From the NCBI RefSeq assembly GCF_018736085.1, contig NZ_CP076134.1, positions 1,622,501 through 1,686,500 on the forward strand: a stretch of 64,000 bases of DNA. Direction: 5' to 3'. The DNA is from Bradyrhizobium sediminis. Lineage in GTDB: Bacteria; Pseudomonadota; Alphaproteobacteria; Rhizobiales; Xanthobacteraceae. The notes under the pieces are model-generated. The model searched no databases. It saw only the letters and a program-made list of their open reading frames with translations, and was not told the origin of the DNA. Of the stretch, positions 16,640-24,646 are shown piece after piece. A program made the position numbers and the translations under genes. Position 1 is the stretch's first letter; each line of letters starts with the position of its first letter.

Positions 16640-17427
16640 TGAGCCGGCCCGTTCTGCTGCTGTGTCAGCTTCTGGTCGCCGTGGTCGGCCTCGCGCTCTG
16701 GCAGTTGCTCGCCACCGTGCCGGTGTTCGGCCGCATCCTGCTGCCGCCGTTCTTCTTCTCCAATCCGGTCGATGTCGGCGCCCAGATCGTCGACTGGTTC
16801 GTGCGCGGCGTGATCTGGAAGCATCTCTTGATCACGCTGTGGGAATCGGTGCTGGCGTTCACGATCGGTTCAATCGGCGGTGTCGCGGTCGGCTTCTGGT
16901 TCGCGCGCCAGCCGCGCGTGGCGGCGATATTCGATCCCTATGTGAAGATGGCCAACGCGCTGCCCCGCGTGGTTCTGGCGCCGATCTTCACGCTGTGGCT
17001 GGGTCTCGGCATCTGGTCGAAGGTCGCGCTCGGCGTCACGCTGGTGTTCTTCATCGTCTTCTTCAACGTCTATCAGGGCGTCAAGGAGGTCTCTGCGACG
17101 GTGCTGGCCAACGGCCGCATGCTTGGCATGAGCGAGCGGCAATTGACGCGACACGTCTACTGGCCGTCGGCGCTGTCATGGATGTTCTCCTCGCTGCATA
17201 CCTCGGTCGGCTTTGCCGTGGTCGGCGCCGTGGTCGGCGAATATCTGGGATCTGCGGCCGGGCTCGGCTATTTGATCCAGCAGGCCGAAGGCGTGTTCGA
17301 CGTCGCCGCGGTTTTCGCCGGCATGTTCGTGCTGTCCGCCTTCGTCATCCTGATCGACCTGGTGGTGACGGTGGTCGAGCGGCGGCTGCTAGTCTGGCGG
17401 CCGGATGCGGCCGTGGGGCGAGATTGA
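16636..17427 (+). CDS. nitrate/sulfonate/taurine-type ABC importer, permease
   Basis: A 263-residue membrane protein with about six hydrophobic helices. The cytoplasmic loop that docks on the ATPase is visible as NGRMLGMSERQLTRHVYWPS, and residues such as AVVGEYLGSAAGLGYLIQ are a hallmark of SsuC/TauC-type permeases. Translation is coupled to the upstream ATPase through the ATGA overlap. Seventy-five bases separate it from the next gene, an MFS transporter. Confidence 0.87.
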   Translation: MMSRPVLLLCQLLVAVVGLALWQLLATVPVFGRILLPPFFFSNPVDVGAQIVDWFVRGVIWKHLLITLWESVLAFTIGSIGGVAVGFWFARQPRVAAIFDPYVKMANALPRVVLAPIFTLWLGLGIWSKVALGVTLVFFIVFFNVYQGVKEVSATVLANGRMLGMSERQLTRHVYWPSALSWMFSSLHTSVGFAVVGAVVGEYLGSAAGLGYLIQQAEGVFDVAAVFAGMFVLSAFVILIDLVVTVVERRLLVWRPDAAVGRD

Positions 17428-17502
17428 CCGACGAATCAAGCGCTACGACTTTGTTACAGTCGTTTGGTTAATTGTTATTCGTCTTCTGCGTGCTAAAGGC
17501 GC

Positions 17503-18801
17503 ATGATAAAGCCACGCCGTGCATTGGACGGCTCGACCCGCGCAACGGCCCGAATGCAGATGATCCTCGCACAGGACACAAGCCCGTCTGATGAGACGGC
17601 GCTGCGCTATGCCGGCTGGCGCGTCGTACTCGCGTGCTTCCTGATGGCGGTGTTTCTCTTTGGCTTTGGCCTTTACGGTCATGGCGTCTACCTTGCCGAG
17701 CTGCAGCGTCTGAACGGCTGGCCGGCGGCCCTCATCTCGGGCGCGAGCACACTGTCCTTCTTGCTCAGCAATATCTTTGCGACGTTTACCAACGAGCTCG
17801 TGGCCCGGCTGGGCCCGAAGCGGCTAGTTCTGCTCGGAATTGCGGCTCTGGCGTCGTCGACGACCCTGCTCGCATTGGCGACCGCTCCGTGGCAGCTCTA
17901 CGCCGCTTTCATCCTGATGTCTCTCGGGTGGATTGGCATGGGGACGGTCGTAATCGCGACGGTCGTGAGTCTGTGGTTCGTGCGCCGTCGCGGTCTCGCC
18001 ATCAGCCTCGCGTTTACCGGGGCGAGTGCCGGCGGGGTCGTGGTTACGCCTTTGCTCGTGCTTCTTGTTGAACGGTTAGGCTTCCCGGCCGCGATGCTGA
18101 CCGCAACTGCGATCATGGTTGCCGTTCTCGTACCCGGCGCTCTCGCCTGGGTCGGCCCGCCATGGGGTGGCGGTGCGGCTGAGAGGCCGGCCATTGATTC
18201 GTCGCAAGCCCAAGTGTCTTCCGCACCGAGCGACATCTCGCGCGCGAAGCTCATGCGTAGCCTGGCATTCTGGACAATCTCGGTACCATTTGCGCTTGCC
18301 CTGTTGGCTCAGGTTGGTTTCATCGTGCACCAGATCGCGTTGCTTGAACCGAAGATCGGCCGTACTAGCGCGGGGTTCGCGGTTTCAGTTATGACGATCA
18401 TGGCGATCGCTGGACGCGTTGGCCTCGGCATGGTTGTCGACCGGCTCGATCCGCGGCTCGTCACCGCCGCATCTCTCGTGAGTCAGGCGGCAGCGCTCCT
18501 GACCATCCTGCAGAGCGATATCGTGCCGATCGTACTGGTTGCTTGTGCAGTATTCGGTTTTTCAGTCGGTAATATCATTACCTTGCCACCGCTGATCATT
18601 CATCGCGAGTTCAGTGCCGCAGGCTTTGCCATCGTCATGGGGCTATCGAGCGCGATCAGCGGAACCGTTGGTGCGCTTGGTCCATGGCTTGTCGGTCTCG
18701 TTCGCGGCTGGAGCGGCGACTATGATGCTGTCCTTGCGCTCTGTATCGCCCTGGAGCTGGTTGCCGCGGCGATCGTGGTTCGGGGTAGGGCACGCGATTG
18801 A
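17503..18801 (+). CDS. major facilitator superfamily transporter
   Basis: A 432-residue protein with twelve likely membrane helices, the MFS loop between helices 2 and 3 (NELVARLGPKRLVLLG) and a long central loop rich in Ser/Ala (about 225-250). Overall text resembles the monocarboxylate/oxalate-type MFS group, but substrate cannot be assigned. The gene lies inside an ABC transporter set, between permease and binding protein, in the same direction. Its codon choice looks less strongly G/C-ending than that of its neighbours, and an AT-rich stretch (17440-17500) precedes it; both suggest later insertion. The start at 17503 has no strong ribosome binding site; ATG at 17554 is an alternative. Confidence 0.85.
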   Translation: MIKPRRALDGSTRATARMQMILAQDTSPSDETALRYAGWRVVLACFLMAVFLFGFGLYGHGVYLAELQRLNGWPAALISGASTLSFLLSNIFATFTNELVARLGPKRLVLLGIAALASSTTLLALATAPWQLYAAFILMSLGWIGMGTVVIATVVSLWFVRRRGLAISLAFTGASAGGVVVTPLLVLLVERLGFPAAMLTATAIMVAVLVPGALAWVGPPWGGGAAERPAIDSSQAQVSSAPSDISRAKLMRSLAFWTISVPFALALLAQVGFIVHQIALLEPKIGRTSAGFAVSVMTIMAIAGRVGLGMVVDRLDPRLVTAASLVSQAAALLTILQSDIVPIVLVACAVFGFSVGNIITLPPLIIHREFSAAGFAIVMGLSSAISGTVGALGPWLVGLVRGWSGDYDAVLALCIALELVAAAIVVRGRARD

Positions 18802-18882
18802 ACAGCGGTCGGAAAGCCGCCTTCTCAAGCGGCGCGCGCTGCTCTATCGTGCATGCAACGAATGAGCGCATTGGAGGAAACC

Positions 18883-19911
18883 ATGAGAACGATTGTCGGC
18901 AGGCTGGCCGGGACACTGTTGGCGCTGGTGCTGACATCGGGTCTTGCGGCGGCGCAGAGCAAGGTCACCGTTGCGATCGGGGGCGGCGCCTGCCTGTGCT
19001 ACCTGCCGACCGTGCTGGCGAGGCAGCTCGGCGAATACGAAAAGGCCGGCCTCGCGGTCGAGCTGGTCGACCTCAAGGGCGGTTCCGACGCGCTGAAGGC
19101 GGTGCTCGGCGGCAGCGCCGACGTGGTGTCCGGCTATTTCGACCACTGCGTCAATCTCGCCGCCAAGAAGCAGGAGATGACGGCCTTCGTCGTCTACGAC
19201 CGCTATCCGGGACTGGTTCTGGTGGTGTCGCCCTCCCATAACGCCGAAATCAAGTCGATCAAGGATCTGGCCGGCAAGAAGGTCGGCGTCAGCGCGCCGG
19301 GCTCCTCGACCGACTTCTTTCTCAAATATCTCCTGAAGAAGAACGGCCTCGATCCCGCGAGCGCTTCGGTGATCGGCGTCGGCCTCGGCGCCACCGCGGT
19401 TGCGGCGATGCAGCAGGGCCAGATCGACGCGGCCGTGATGCTGGATCCGTCGGTCACCGTGCTGCAGGGCAACCATCCGGACCTGCGCATCCTCGCAGAT
19501 ACCCGCACCCAGAAGGATACGCTCGAAGTGTTCGGCGGCGAATATCCGGGCGGCTCGCTCTATTCCACGACGGCCTGGGTCAATTCGCACGAAAAGGAGG
19601 CGCAGGCCCTGACCAATGCGATCGTGAATACGCTGGCCTGGATCCATTCGCATTCGCCCGAAGAAATCATGGCGAAAATGCCGCCGGAAATGGTCGGCAA
19701 GAACAAGGAGCTCTATCTGGCCGCGCTCAAGAACACGATCCCGATGTATTCGTTGACCGGCAGGATGGATCCCAAGGGGGCGGACGCGGTGCTCGCGGTG
19801 TTCAGCGAAGGTTCGCCCGAGGTCGCCAAAGCCAAGATCGACCTCAGCAAAACCTTCACCAACAAATTCGTCGAGCAGGCGAAGAAGACGACGGGGACGA
19901 ATGCGAAATAG
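18883..19911 (+). CDS. ABC importer substrate-binding protein (NMT1/SsuA type)
   Basis: A 342-residue exported protein. The start at 18883 has GGAGG eight bases before it. The signal peptide is MRTIVGRLAGTLLALVLTSG with cleavage near AAAQS. The mature protein has the family pattern: LCYLPTVLARQLGEYEKAGL, VELVDLKGGSDALKAVLGG, then the VGVSAPGSSTDFFLKYLL segment of the second lobe. It should deliver its ligand to the permease and ATPase encoded at 15.8-17.4 kb. The ligand may be a sulfonate, nitrate or a pyrimidine-like compound; the sequence does not decide. Two Cys (GGACLCY) lie near the ligand cleft, which is unusual for SsuA. Confidence 0.87.
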   Translation: MRTIVGRLAGTLLALVLTSGLAAAQSKVTVAIGGGACLCYLPTVLARQLGEYEKAGLAVELVDLKGGSDALKAVLGGSADVVSGYFDHCVNLAAKKQEMTAFVVYDRYPGLVLVVSPSHNAEIKSIKDLAGKKVGVSAPGSSTDFFLKYLLKKNGLDPASASVIGVGLGATAVAAMQQGQIDAAVMLDPSVTVLQGNHPDLRILADTRTQKDTLEVFGGEYPGGSLYSTTAWVNSHEKEAQALTNAIVNTLAWIHSHSPEEIMAKMPPEMVGKNKELYLAALKNTIPMYSLTGRMDPKGADAVLAVFSEGSPEVAKAKIDLSKTFTNKFVEQAKKTTGTNAK

Positions 19912-19920
19912 ACTTCCGCG

Positions 19921-20628
19921 ATGACGCTTCCGGTTTTTCATCGCGTCGCGACGCTCGATCTGAACGTGCAGCCCTGGTCGTGGCCGTTCGCGCAAGCGCG
20001 GCGCGCCGACATCGACGCGCATTTCAAGGCCAGGCAGCGCGAGAAACCGCAGATCTGGAACGGCCGGGTTCTGCTGGCGCGCAACCCGGCCTTCACCGGG
20101 ACCAGCTTCAGCGCCGACTATTTCGAGACCGATTTCGCCAGTTTCCTGGCCTGGCGCGATTGGGGTTTTCCGGATCGGGACGTCGTCAACAGTCCTGGAA
20201 TGGGCGCGCTGCGCTGCTCCGATGGCACCTTCGTGCTCGGCGAGATGGCACAGCACACCTCGAATGCCGGGCGCATCTACTTTCCCGCGGGAACACCCGA
20301 TCTTCATGACATCAGGGATGGCGCGGTCGATCTTTCCGGCAGCGTCGCCCGCGAAGTCGAGGAGGAGACCGGCCTGACGCCCGACGATTATCAGGCCGGC
20401 GCGCAGTGGGATTGCGTGCGCTACGACGGGATCATTGCGCTGATCAGGATATTGAACGTCGCTCTCACGGGCGAGGAACTGCGCGCCAGGATCGAGGCCA
20501 ATCTTGCCCGGCAGCAACAGCCCGAATTTTCCGCCATCCATCTGGTGCGTGCGACTTCCGATCTGTCAGCCGCGATGCCGCGCTTCGTCACCGCGTTCAT
20601 CGAGAAGCAGCTAGACGCCTCGTTTTAA
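19921..20628 (+). CDS. NUDIX hydrolase
   Basis: A 235-residue protein with a NUDIX box around residues 130-152: the helix SVAREVEEETGL carries the metal-binding REx2EE core, although the usual leading Gly-x5-Glu is weak (DGAVDLSGSVARE). The N-terminal 90 residues (including FHRVATLDLNVQPWSW) form a separate domain seen in related NUDIX proteins of unknown substrate. It begins 9 bases after the ABC binding-protein gene and probably belongs to the same transcript. A role with nucleotide or nucleotide-sugar substrates is the family expectation. Confidence 0.75.
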   Translation: MTLPVFHRVATLDLNVQPWSWPFAQARRADIDAHFKARQREKPQIWNGRVLLARNPAFTGTSFSADYFETDFASFLAWRDWGFPDRDVVNSPGMGALRCSDGTFVLGEMAQHTSNAGRIYFPAGTPDLHDIRDGAVDLSGSVAREVEEETGLTPDDYQAGAQWDCVRYDGIIALIRILNVALTGEELRARIEANLARQQQPEFSAIHLVRATSDLSAAMPRFVTAFIEKQLDASF

Positions 20629-20640
20629 GGTGCGCACTGG

Positions 20641-20758
20641 CGTCATTGCGAGGAGCGATAGCGACGAAGCAATCCAGTCTGGCGGCCGCGACTCTGGATT
20701 GCTTCGCGGAGCCCGTCATCGGGCGCACATTCGGGCGACCCGTTGGCTCGCAGTGACG
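20641..20758. repeat. 118-bp intergenic palindromic repeat element
   Basis: Outer arms CGTCATTGCGAG (20641-20652) and CTCGCAGTGACG (20747-20758) pair with one mismatch. Inner arms GAAGCAATCCAG (20666-20677) and CTGGATTGCTTC (20694-20705) pair perfectly. This CGTCATTGCGAGGAGCGA-type sequence is a widespread intergenic repeat in Bradyrhizobium and Rhodopseudomonas genomes. In this copy the right arm is interrupted by about 40 bases (GGAGCCCGTCATCGGGCGCA and following), itself containing a small hairpin. It lies just after the NUDIX stop and may act as a transcript end. Confidence 0.82.
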
Positions 20759-20828
20759 AGCTGGTCTGGCGCCGCGCAAGGGCGCCATGTAGCGTCCAGA
20801 CCCACCAGCCAACGGAGCTCCAGAAGCC

Positions 20829-21740
20829 ATGGGCAATAACTCTTCGCAATCGCTTGGCGACCAGCTGAAGCCTTTCATTGCGCCGTTCCGCTTCGACGGA
20901 TCGGGCAAGTTTCATCTCAAGTCGCACAAGACCGACGAGAAGGGCGGCCTCGACAAGGAAAAATCGGAAACGATTCTCGAGGCCAACCGCAAACGTTTGA
21001 GCGATTTCCAGGAAAAGCTCTACGCGCAGGATCGCTGGTCGCTGCTCTTGATCTTTCAGGGCATGGACGCGTCGGGCAAGGACAGCGCCATCAAGAGCGT
21101 CTTCGAGGGCGTCAATCCGCAGGGTTGCGAGGTCTATTCGTTCAAGCAGCCGACCTCCCACGAGCTCGACCATGATTTCATGTGGCGCACCACGATCGCG
21201 CTGCCGGAGCGCGGTCGCATCGGCATCTTCAACCGCTCCTATTACGAGGAATGCCTGGTGACGCGGGTGCACCCCGAGATCCTGGCCAAGGAGAAGATCC
21301 CGCCTGTCCTGATCACCAAGCACATCTGGCGCGAGCGGTTCGAGGACATCTCCGCGTTCGAGCGTTATCTCGCGCGTAATGGCACGGTGATCCTGAAATT
21401 CTTTCTCAACCTCTCGAAAGAAGAGCAGCGCGAGCGCTTCCTGGAGCGGCTGGACGAGCCCGCCAAGAACTGGAAATTCTCGATGGGCGATATCGCCGAG
21501 CGCGCGCTGTGGCCGCGATACCAGGCCGTGTATCAGGACATCGTCCGGCACACCTCGACGGCGCTGGCCCCGTGGTATGTGGTGCCGGCGGACCACAGAT
21601 GGTTCGCGCGGGTGGTGATCGGCTCCGTTATCGTCAGCGCGCTCGACAAGCTCGACCTGAAATTCCCGCGCGCCGACAAGGCTTCGCTGCAGGAGTTCAA
21701 GCAGGTGCGCAAGGCGCTGCTCGGCGAGGGCAAGGACTGA
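20829..21740 (+). CDS. ppk2: polyphosphate kinase 2 family protein
   Basis: A 303-residue cytoplasmic PPK2-type phosphotransferase that moves phosphate between polyphosphate and nucleotides. The P-loop-like LIFQGMDASGKDSAIKSVFE (about residues 74-93) and the lid region FNRSYYEECLVTRVHPE are diagnostic, as is FKQPTSHELDHDFMWR. The length is that of single-domain class enzymes that phosphorylate ADP/AMP or GDP; the class cannot be settled by eye. The gene stands alone, 71 bases after an intergenic repeat. Confidence 0.9.
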   Translation: MGNNSSQSLGDQLKPFIAPFRFDGSGKFHLKSHKTDEKGGLDKEKSETILEANRKRLSDFQEKLYAQDRWSLLLIFQGMDASGKDSAIKSVFEGVNPQGCEVYSFKQPTSHELDHDFMWRTTIALPERGRIGIFNRSYYEECLVTRVHPEILAKEKIPPVLITKHIWRERFEDISAFERYLARNGTVILKFFLNLSKEEQRERFLERLDEPAKNWKFSMGDIAERALWPRYQAVYQDIVRHTSTALAPWYVVPADHRWFARVVIGSVIVSALDKLDLKFPRADKASLQEFKQVRKALLGEGKD

Positions 21741-21963
21741 GCGGGGAGGGCGACGCTGCTCTTGCGTGCTGCAGATGATTTGCCCGTCGTTGCGCCCTCT
21801 GAATGGAGGGGGCGGAAAATTCAAGCAAACCTTGCGTATATCAGGCCCGCGAGATCGCGAAGCCGTGCCTGGGAACGGCGTGTTGCTTGAGAATTTGAAT
21901 CGGCAGTTCCGGATGGAGCCACCTTCAGGCGACATGGACAGTGGCGCTCTGCCGTTTGCGGGA

Positions 21964-22137
21964 TCAGTGCGCTGCTTCGTGTTCCCGCTGGCGCGTTACT
22001 TCCTGATGCTCGACCGACAGCGAGCGATAATGCGCTGCCATTTCCCTGTAGTGCTGTCGCGTAATCGGGTCGGCAGCCGTTTCTGCCCGTTCTTCGAACA
22101 TTCGTGCCCGTTCAATCAGATCCTTGGCATTGGGCAT
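21964..22137 (-). CDS. conserved 57-residue hypothetical protein
   Basis: A small, very charged helical protein: it starts MPNAKDLIERARMFEERAET and continues AADPITRQHYREMAAHYRSL. Small proteins with this DLIERA...ADP...HYREMAAHYRSL pattern recur in bradyrhizobia and have no known function. The composition (heptad-like Leu/Ala, many Glu/Arg) suggests a short alpha-helical hairpin or coiled coil. No strong ribosome binding site is visible before the ATG at 22137. Codon pattern is consistent with coding across the full length. Confidence 0.62.
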   Translation of the reverse strand: MPNAKDLIERARMFEERAETAADPITRQHYREMAAHYRSLSVEHQEVTRQREHEAAH

Positions 22138-22246
22138 GGGACATCTCTGTGCTGAAACTCTGCCCTCCTATGTGGGTGGGCCCTTCGTGTTGCGCCCGGC
22201 CGGCGCCGTTCAAATCGCCGTGTTGAACCGGCGCCTGGCCGGGTCT

Positions 22247-22336
22247 TCAGGCGATCGTCGCGAGGTGAAACCTGCGCATCTCCGCCAGGCGCGCCCGGCA
22301 ATACTCGCGGTAAATCAAGCTGATTAGCGCCCACAT
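22247..22336 (-). CDS. possible 29-residue small protein
   Basis: The frame reads MWALISLIYREYCRARLAEM followed by nine more residues and a stop. It has a short hydrophobic start and an amphipathic Arg-rich helix, a layout seen in tiny (25-35 residue) proteins of bradyrhizobia with the YREYCRARLAEMR signature. GGAG lies eight bases before the ATG on the minus strand. Function is unknown, and because of its size chance occurrence cannot be excluded. Confidence 0.4.
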   Translation of the reverse strand: MWALISLIYREYCRARLAEMRRFHLATIA

Positions 22337-22665
22337 GATCGCACTCCGTTGTTTGATCGTCGGGCGTCACTGTAGGGGGGCTTCGTTTCCGGCGGTTTTC
22401 CCGGTCCTGAGAAAATGGCTTCGTCGGCGTCGCCGGATGTTTCGAGGTCCGGCCGGGATGAAGCGGCTTCACGGGACCGGGATCGACATTGCAGGGGCGC
22501 CGCCGGGGATGAAGTCCGTGCCGGCGGCAATTAGGTCAGCCCATCTGACCATCTTTTGGCGTTGCGATCAGGCCCCTTTCTCGTCTAGAACCGCCCCGGA
22601 GCGCCGTCCCGGCAACGAACCGTCAATGGTTTTGGCCGAGGATTCTGCGTCCCAAGGGTCTGGCA
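22337..22665. other. region upstream of leuA leader, no gene seen
   Basis: No convincing gene on either strand; the long open plus-strand frame that continues into leuA from here is compositional. The leuA transcript start should lie within roughly 22560-22660. I could not identify a secure promoter. Confidence 0.4.
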
Positions 22666-22794
22666 ATGCTGATTCGCAGCGAAAAGGTTGGAGTTCACGG
22701 GGGAGCGGCGACTGCCGTCCGTCCCGGCGCGATTCCGGCTGCGTCACTGCCCACCCTGCTTCTTGGCGGGCTTCTGCTTCTTATCGGCCCCTGA
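22666..22794 (+). CDS. leuL: leucine-rich leader peptide of leuA
   Basis: A 42-residue reading frame starts with ATG at 22666 and ends TGA 22792-22794, about 100 bases before leuA. Its last residues are LPTLLLGGLLLLIGP, so seven of nine consecutive codons from 22756 to 22782 are Leu (CTG, CTT, CTT, CTT, CTG, CTT, CTT). The stop lies inside one arm of an inverted repeat. This is the classical arrangement for ribosome-mediated attenuation: stalling at Leu codons when leucyl-tRNA is scarce changes folding of the following RNA. The start codon is the least certain part; a shorter peptide beginning at a GTG or TTG is possible. Confidence 0.68.
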   Translation: MLIRSEKVGVHGGAATAVRPGAIPAASLPTLLLGGLLLLIGP

Positions 22795-22831
22795 GGGCCG
22801 TCTGGGCGGTTAGCGCCTGGGCACTCAGGGG
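22788..22831 (+). promoter_or_regulatory. candidate attenuator hairpin before leuA
   Basis: CCCCTGAG (22788-22795) and CTCAGGGG (22824-22831) form a perfect 8-base inverted repeat around a G/C-rich loop that contains two CTGGGC copies, which could support an alternative fold. The left arm overlaps the last sense codon and the stop of the leucine-rich leader. No strong T-run follows, so termination would have to be weak or act by blocking the leuA ribosome site about 55 bases further on. Confidence 0.5.
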
Positions 22832-22895
22832 TTCGCGCGAGATCACCAGACCCTTCAGCGCTCGCATGGCGCACGACCCAAAAGGAATTCAGCAG

Positions 22896-24455
22896 ATGAC
22901 CACCGCCAACAAGTCCGCCAAGGACCGCGTAATCATATTCGACACCACCCTGCGCGACGGCGAACAGTGCCCCGGCGCCACCATGACGTTCGAGGAGAAG
23001 CTCGAGATCGCCGAGATGCTCGACGACATGGGCGTCGACGTCATCGAGGCCGGCTTCCCGATCACCTCCGAAGGCGACTTCCAGGCGGTCAGCGAGATCG
23101 CCCGGCGCTCCAAGAACTCGGTCATCGCCGGGCTGTCGCGGGCGCATCCGAAGGACATCGACCGCTGCGCCGAGGCGGTGAAGTTCGCCAGGCGCGGCCG
23201 CGTCCATACCGTGATCGCGACCTCGCCGCTGCACATGCGGGTCAAGCTCAACATGACCCCGGAGCAGGTGATAGAAACCTCGATCGCCAACGTCACCCGC
23301 GCGCGCAACCACATCGACGACGTCGAATGGTCGGCGGAGGACGGTACCCGCAGCGAGATGGACTTTCTCTGCCGCATCGTCGAGGCCGTGATCAAGGCCG
23401 GCGCCACCACGGTCAATATTCCCGATACCGTCGGTTACACCGTGCCGGAGGAATACACGGCCTTCATGCGCACGCTGATCGAGCGGGTGCCGAATTCCGA
23501 CAAAGCGGTGTTCTCGGTGCACTGCCATAACGATCTCGGCATGGCGGTTGCGAACTCGCTGGCAGGCCTGGCCGGCGGCGCGCGGCAGATCGAATGCACC
23601 GTCAACGGCATCGGCGAGCGGGCAGGCAATGCCGCGCTCGAGGAAGTCGTGATGGCGATCAACATCCGCAACGACCGGTTTCCCTATTGGAACAAGATCG
23701 ACACCACCATGCTGACGCGGGCCTCGAAGCTGGTGTCGGCGGCGACCTCGTTCCCGGTGCAGTACAACAAGGCGATCGTGGGCCGGAACGCGTTCGCGCA
23801 TGAGAGCGGTATCCATCAGGACGGCGTGCTCAAGGACGCATCGACCTACGAGATCATGCGGCCGGAGATGGTCGGCCTGAAGAAGTCGTCGCTGGTGCTG
23901 GGCAAGCATTCGGGACGCCATGCCTTCGTGCACAAGCTGGAAGAGATGGGCTACAAGCTCGGTCCCAACCAGCTGGAAGATGCGTTCGGGCGGATGAAGG
24001 CGCTGGCCGACCGCAAGAAGGACATCTACGACGAGGACATCGAGGCGCTGGTCGATCAGGAGATCGCCGCTTCCCATGACCGCATCAAGCTGACCTCGCT
24101 GACGGTGATCGCGGGCACCCATGGTCCGCAGCGCGCCACCATGAAGCTCGATGTCGATGGCCAGATCAAGATCGAGGAAGCGGAGGGCAACGGTCCGGTC
24201 GATGCAGTGTTCAACTGCATCAAGGCGCTGGTGCCGCACGAAGCAAAGCTCGAGCTCTATCAGGTCCACGCGGTCACCGAAGGCACCGACGCGCAGGCCG
24301 AGGTGTCGGTGCGGCTCGCCCATGAGGGCCGCTCGATGACGTCGAAGGCGTCCGATCCGGATACGCTGGTGGCTTCGGCCAAGGCCTATCTCGGGGCGCT
24401 CAACAAGATCGTCATGAAGCGCCAGCGCGACATGCCGGCGGTGGCGGCGAGCTGA
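22896..24455 (+). CDS. leuA: 2-isopropylmalate synthase
   Basis: A 519-residue enzyme that condenses acetyl-CoA with 2-oxoisovalerate, the first committed step of leucine synthesis. The start at 22896 (MTTANKSAKDR) follows AAAGGAATT. The TIM-barrel catalytic domain opens with IIFDTTLRDGEQCPGATM and carries the metal-binding HCHNDLGMAVANSLAG motif and GIGERAGNAALEEV. The C-terminal LeuA regulatory domain (about 390-510), which binds feedback inhibitor leucine, is complete. Regulation is probably dual: enzyme inhibition and attenuation through the upstream leader peptide. Confidence 0.96.
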   Translation: MTTANKSAKDRVIIFDTTLRDGEQCPGATMTFEEKLEIAEMLDDMGVDVIEAGFPITSEGDFQAVSEIARRSKNSVIAGLSRAHPKDIDRCAEAVKFARRGRVHTVIATSPLHMRVKLNMTPEQVIETSIANVTRARNHIDDVEWSAEDGTRSEMDFLCRIVEAVIKAGATTVNIPDTVGYTVPEEYTAFMRTLIERVPNSDKAVFSVHCHNDLGMAVANSLAGLAGGARQIECTVNGIGERAGNAALEEVVMAINIRNDRFPYWNKIDTTMLTRASKLVSAATSFPVQYNKAIVGRNAFAHESGIHQDGVLKDASTYEIMRPEMVGLKKSSLVLGKHSGRHAFVHKLEEMGYKLGPNQLEDAFGRMKALADRKKDIYDEDIEALVDQEIAASHDRIKLTSLTVIAGTHGPQRATMKLDVDGQIKIEEAEGNGPVDAVFNCIKALVPHEAKLELYQVHAVTEGTDAQAEVSVRLAHEGRSMTSKASDPDTLVASAKAYLGALNKIVMKRQRDMPAVAAS

Positions 24456-24487
24456 GCGATTCAGAAGGACGCCATTTTCAATAGACG

Positions 24488-24518
24488 ACAAACGCGGCGC
24501 CATCGGCGTCGCGTTTGT
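24488..24518 (+). terminator. hairpin after leuA
   Basis: A 14-base stem (ACAAACGCGGCGCC at 24488-24501 with its partner at 24505-24518, one G-T pair) encloses an ATC loop, 33 bases after the leuA stop. No T-run follows, so it may terminate weakly or protect the mRNA end. Confidence 0.65.
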
Positions 24519-24646
24519 GCATCGGAATTAAATATTTGAAATTACTATTGAAATCGTATTGCTGGCGCGAAGTTGGCGGATTTCCGCACAGGGCTCTATG
24601 GAAGTTTGTGTGAATTTATGCGCAACTGCCCCTGGCGGGCTCACAA

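Noticed and set aside
18844..20541. Minus-strand 565-codon frame opposite the ABC binding protein and NUDIX genes
   Set aside because: No domains, Arg/His/Gly-rich; both plus-strand genes are well supported.
22335..22895. N-terminal extension of leuA by 187 codons
   Set aside because: The text is not protein-like, LeuA homologues start near MTTANKSAKDR, and the leader peptide occupies another frame in this stretch.
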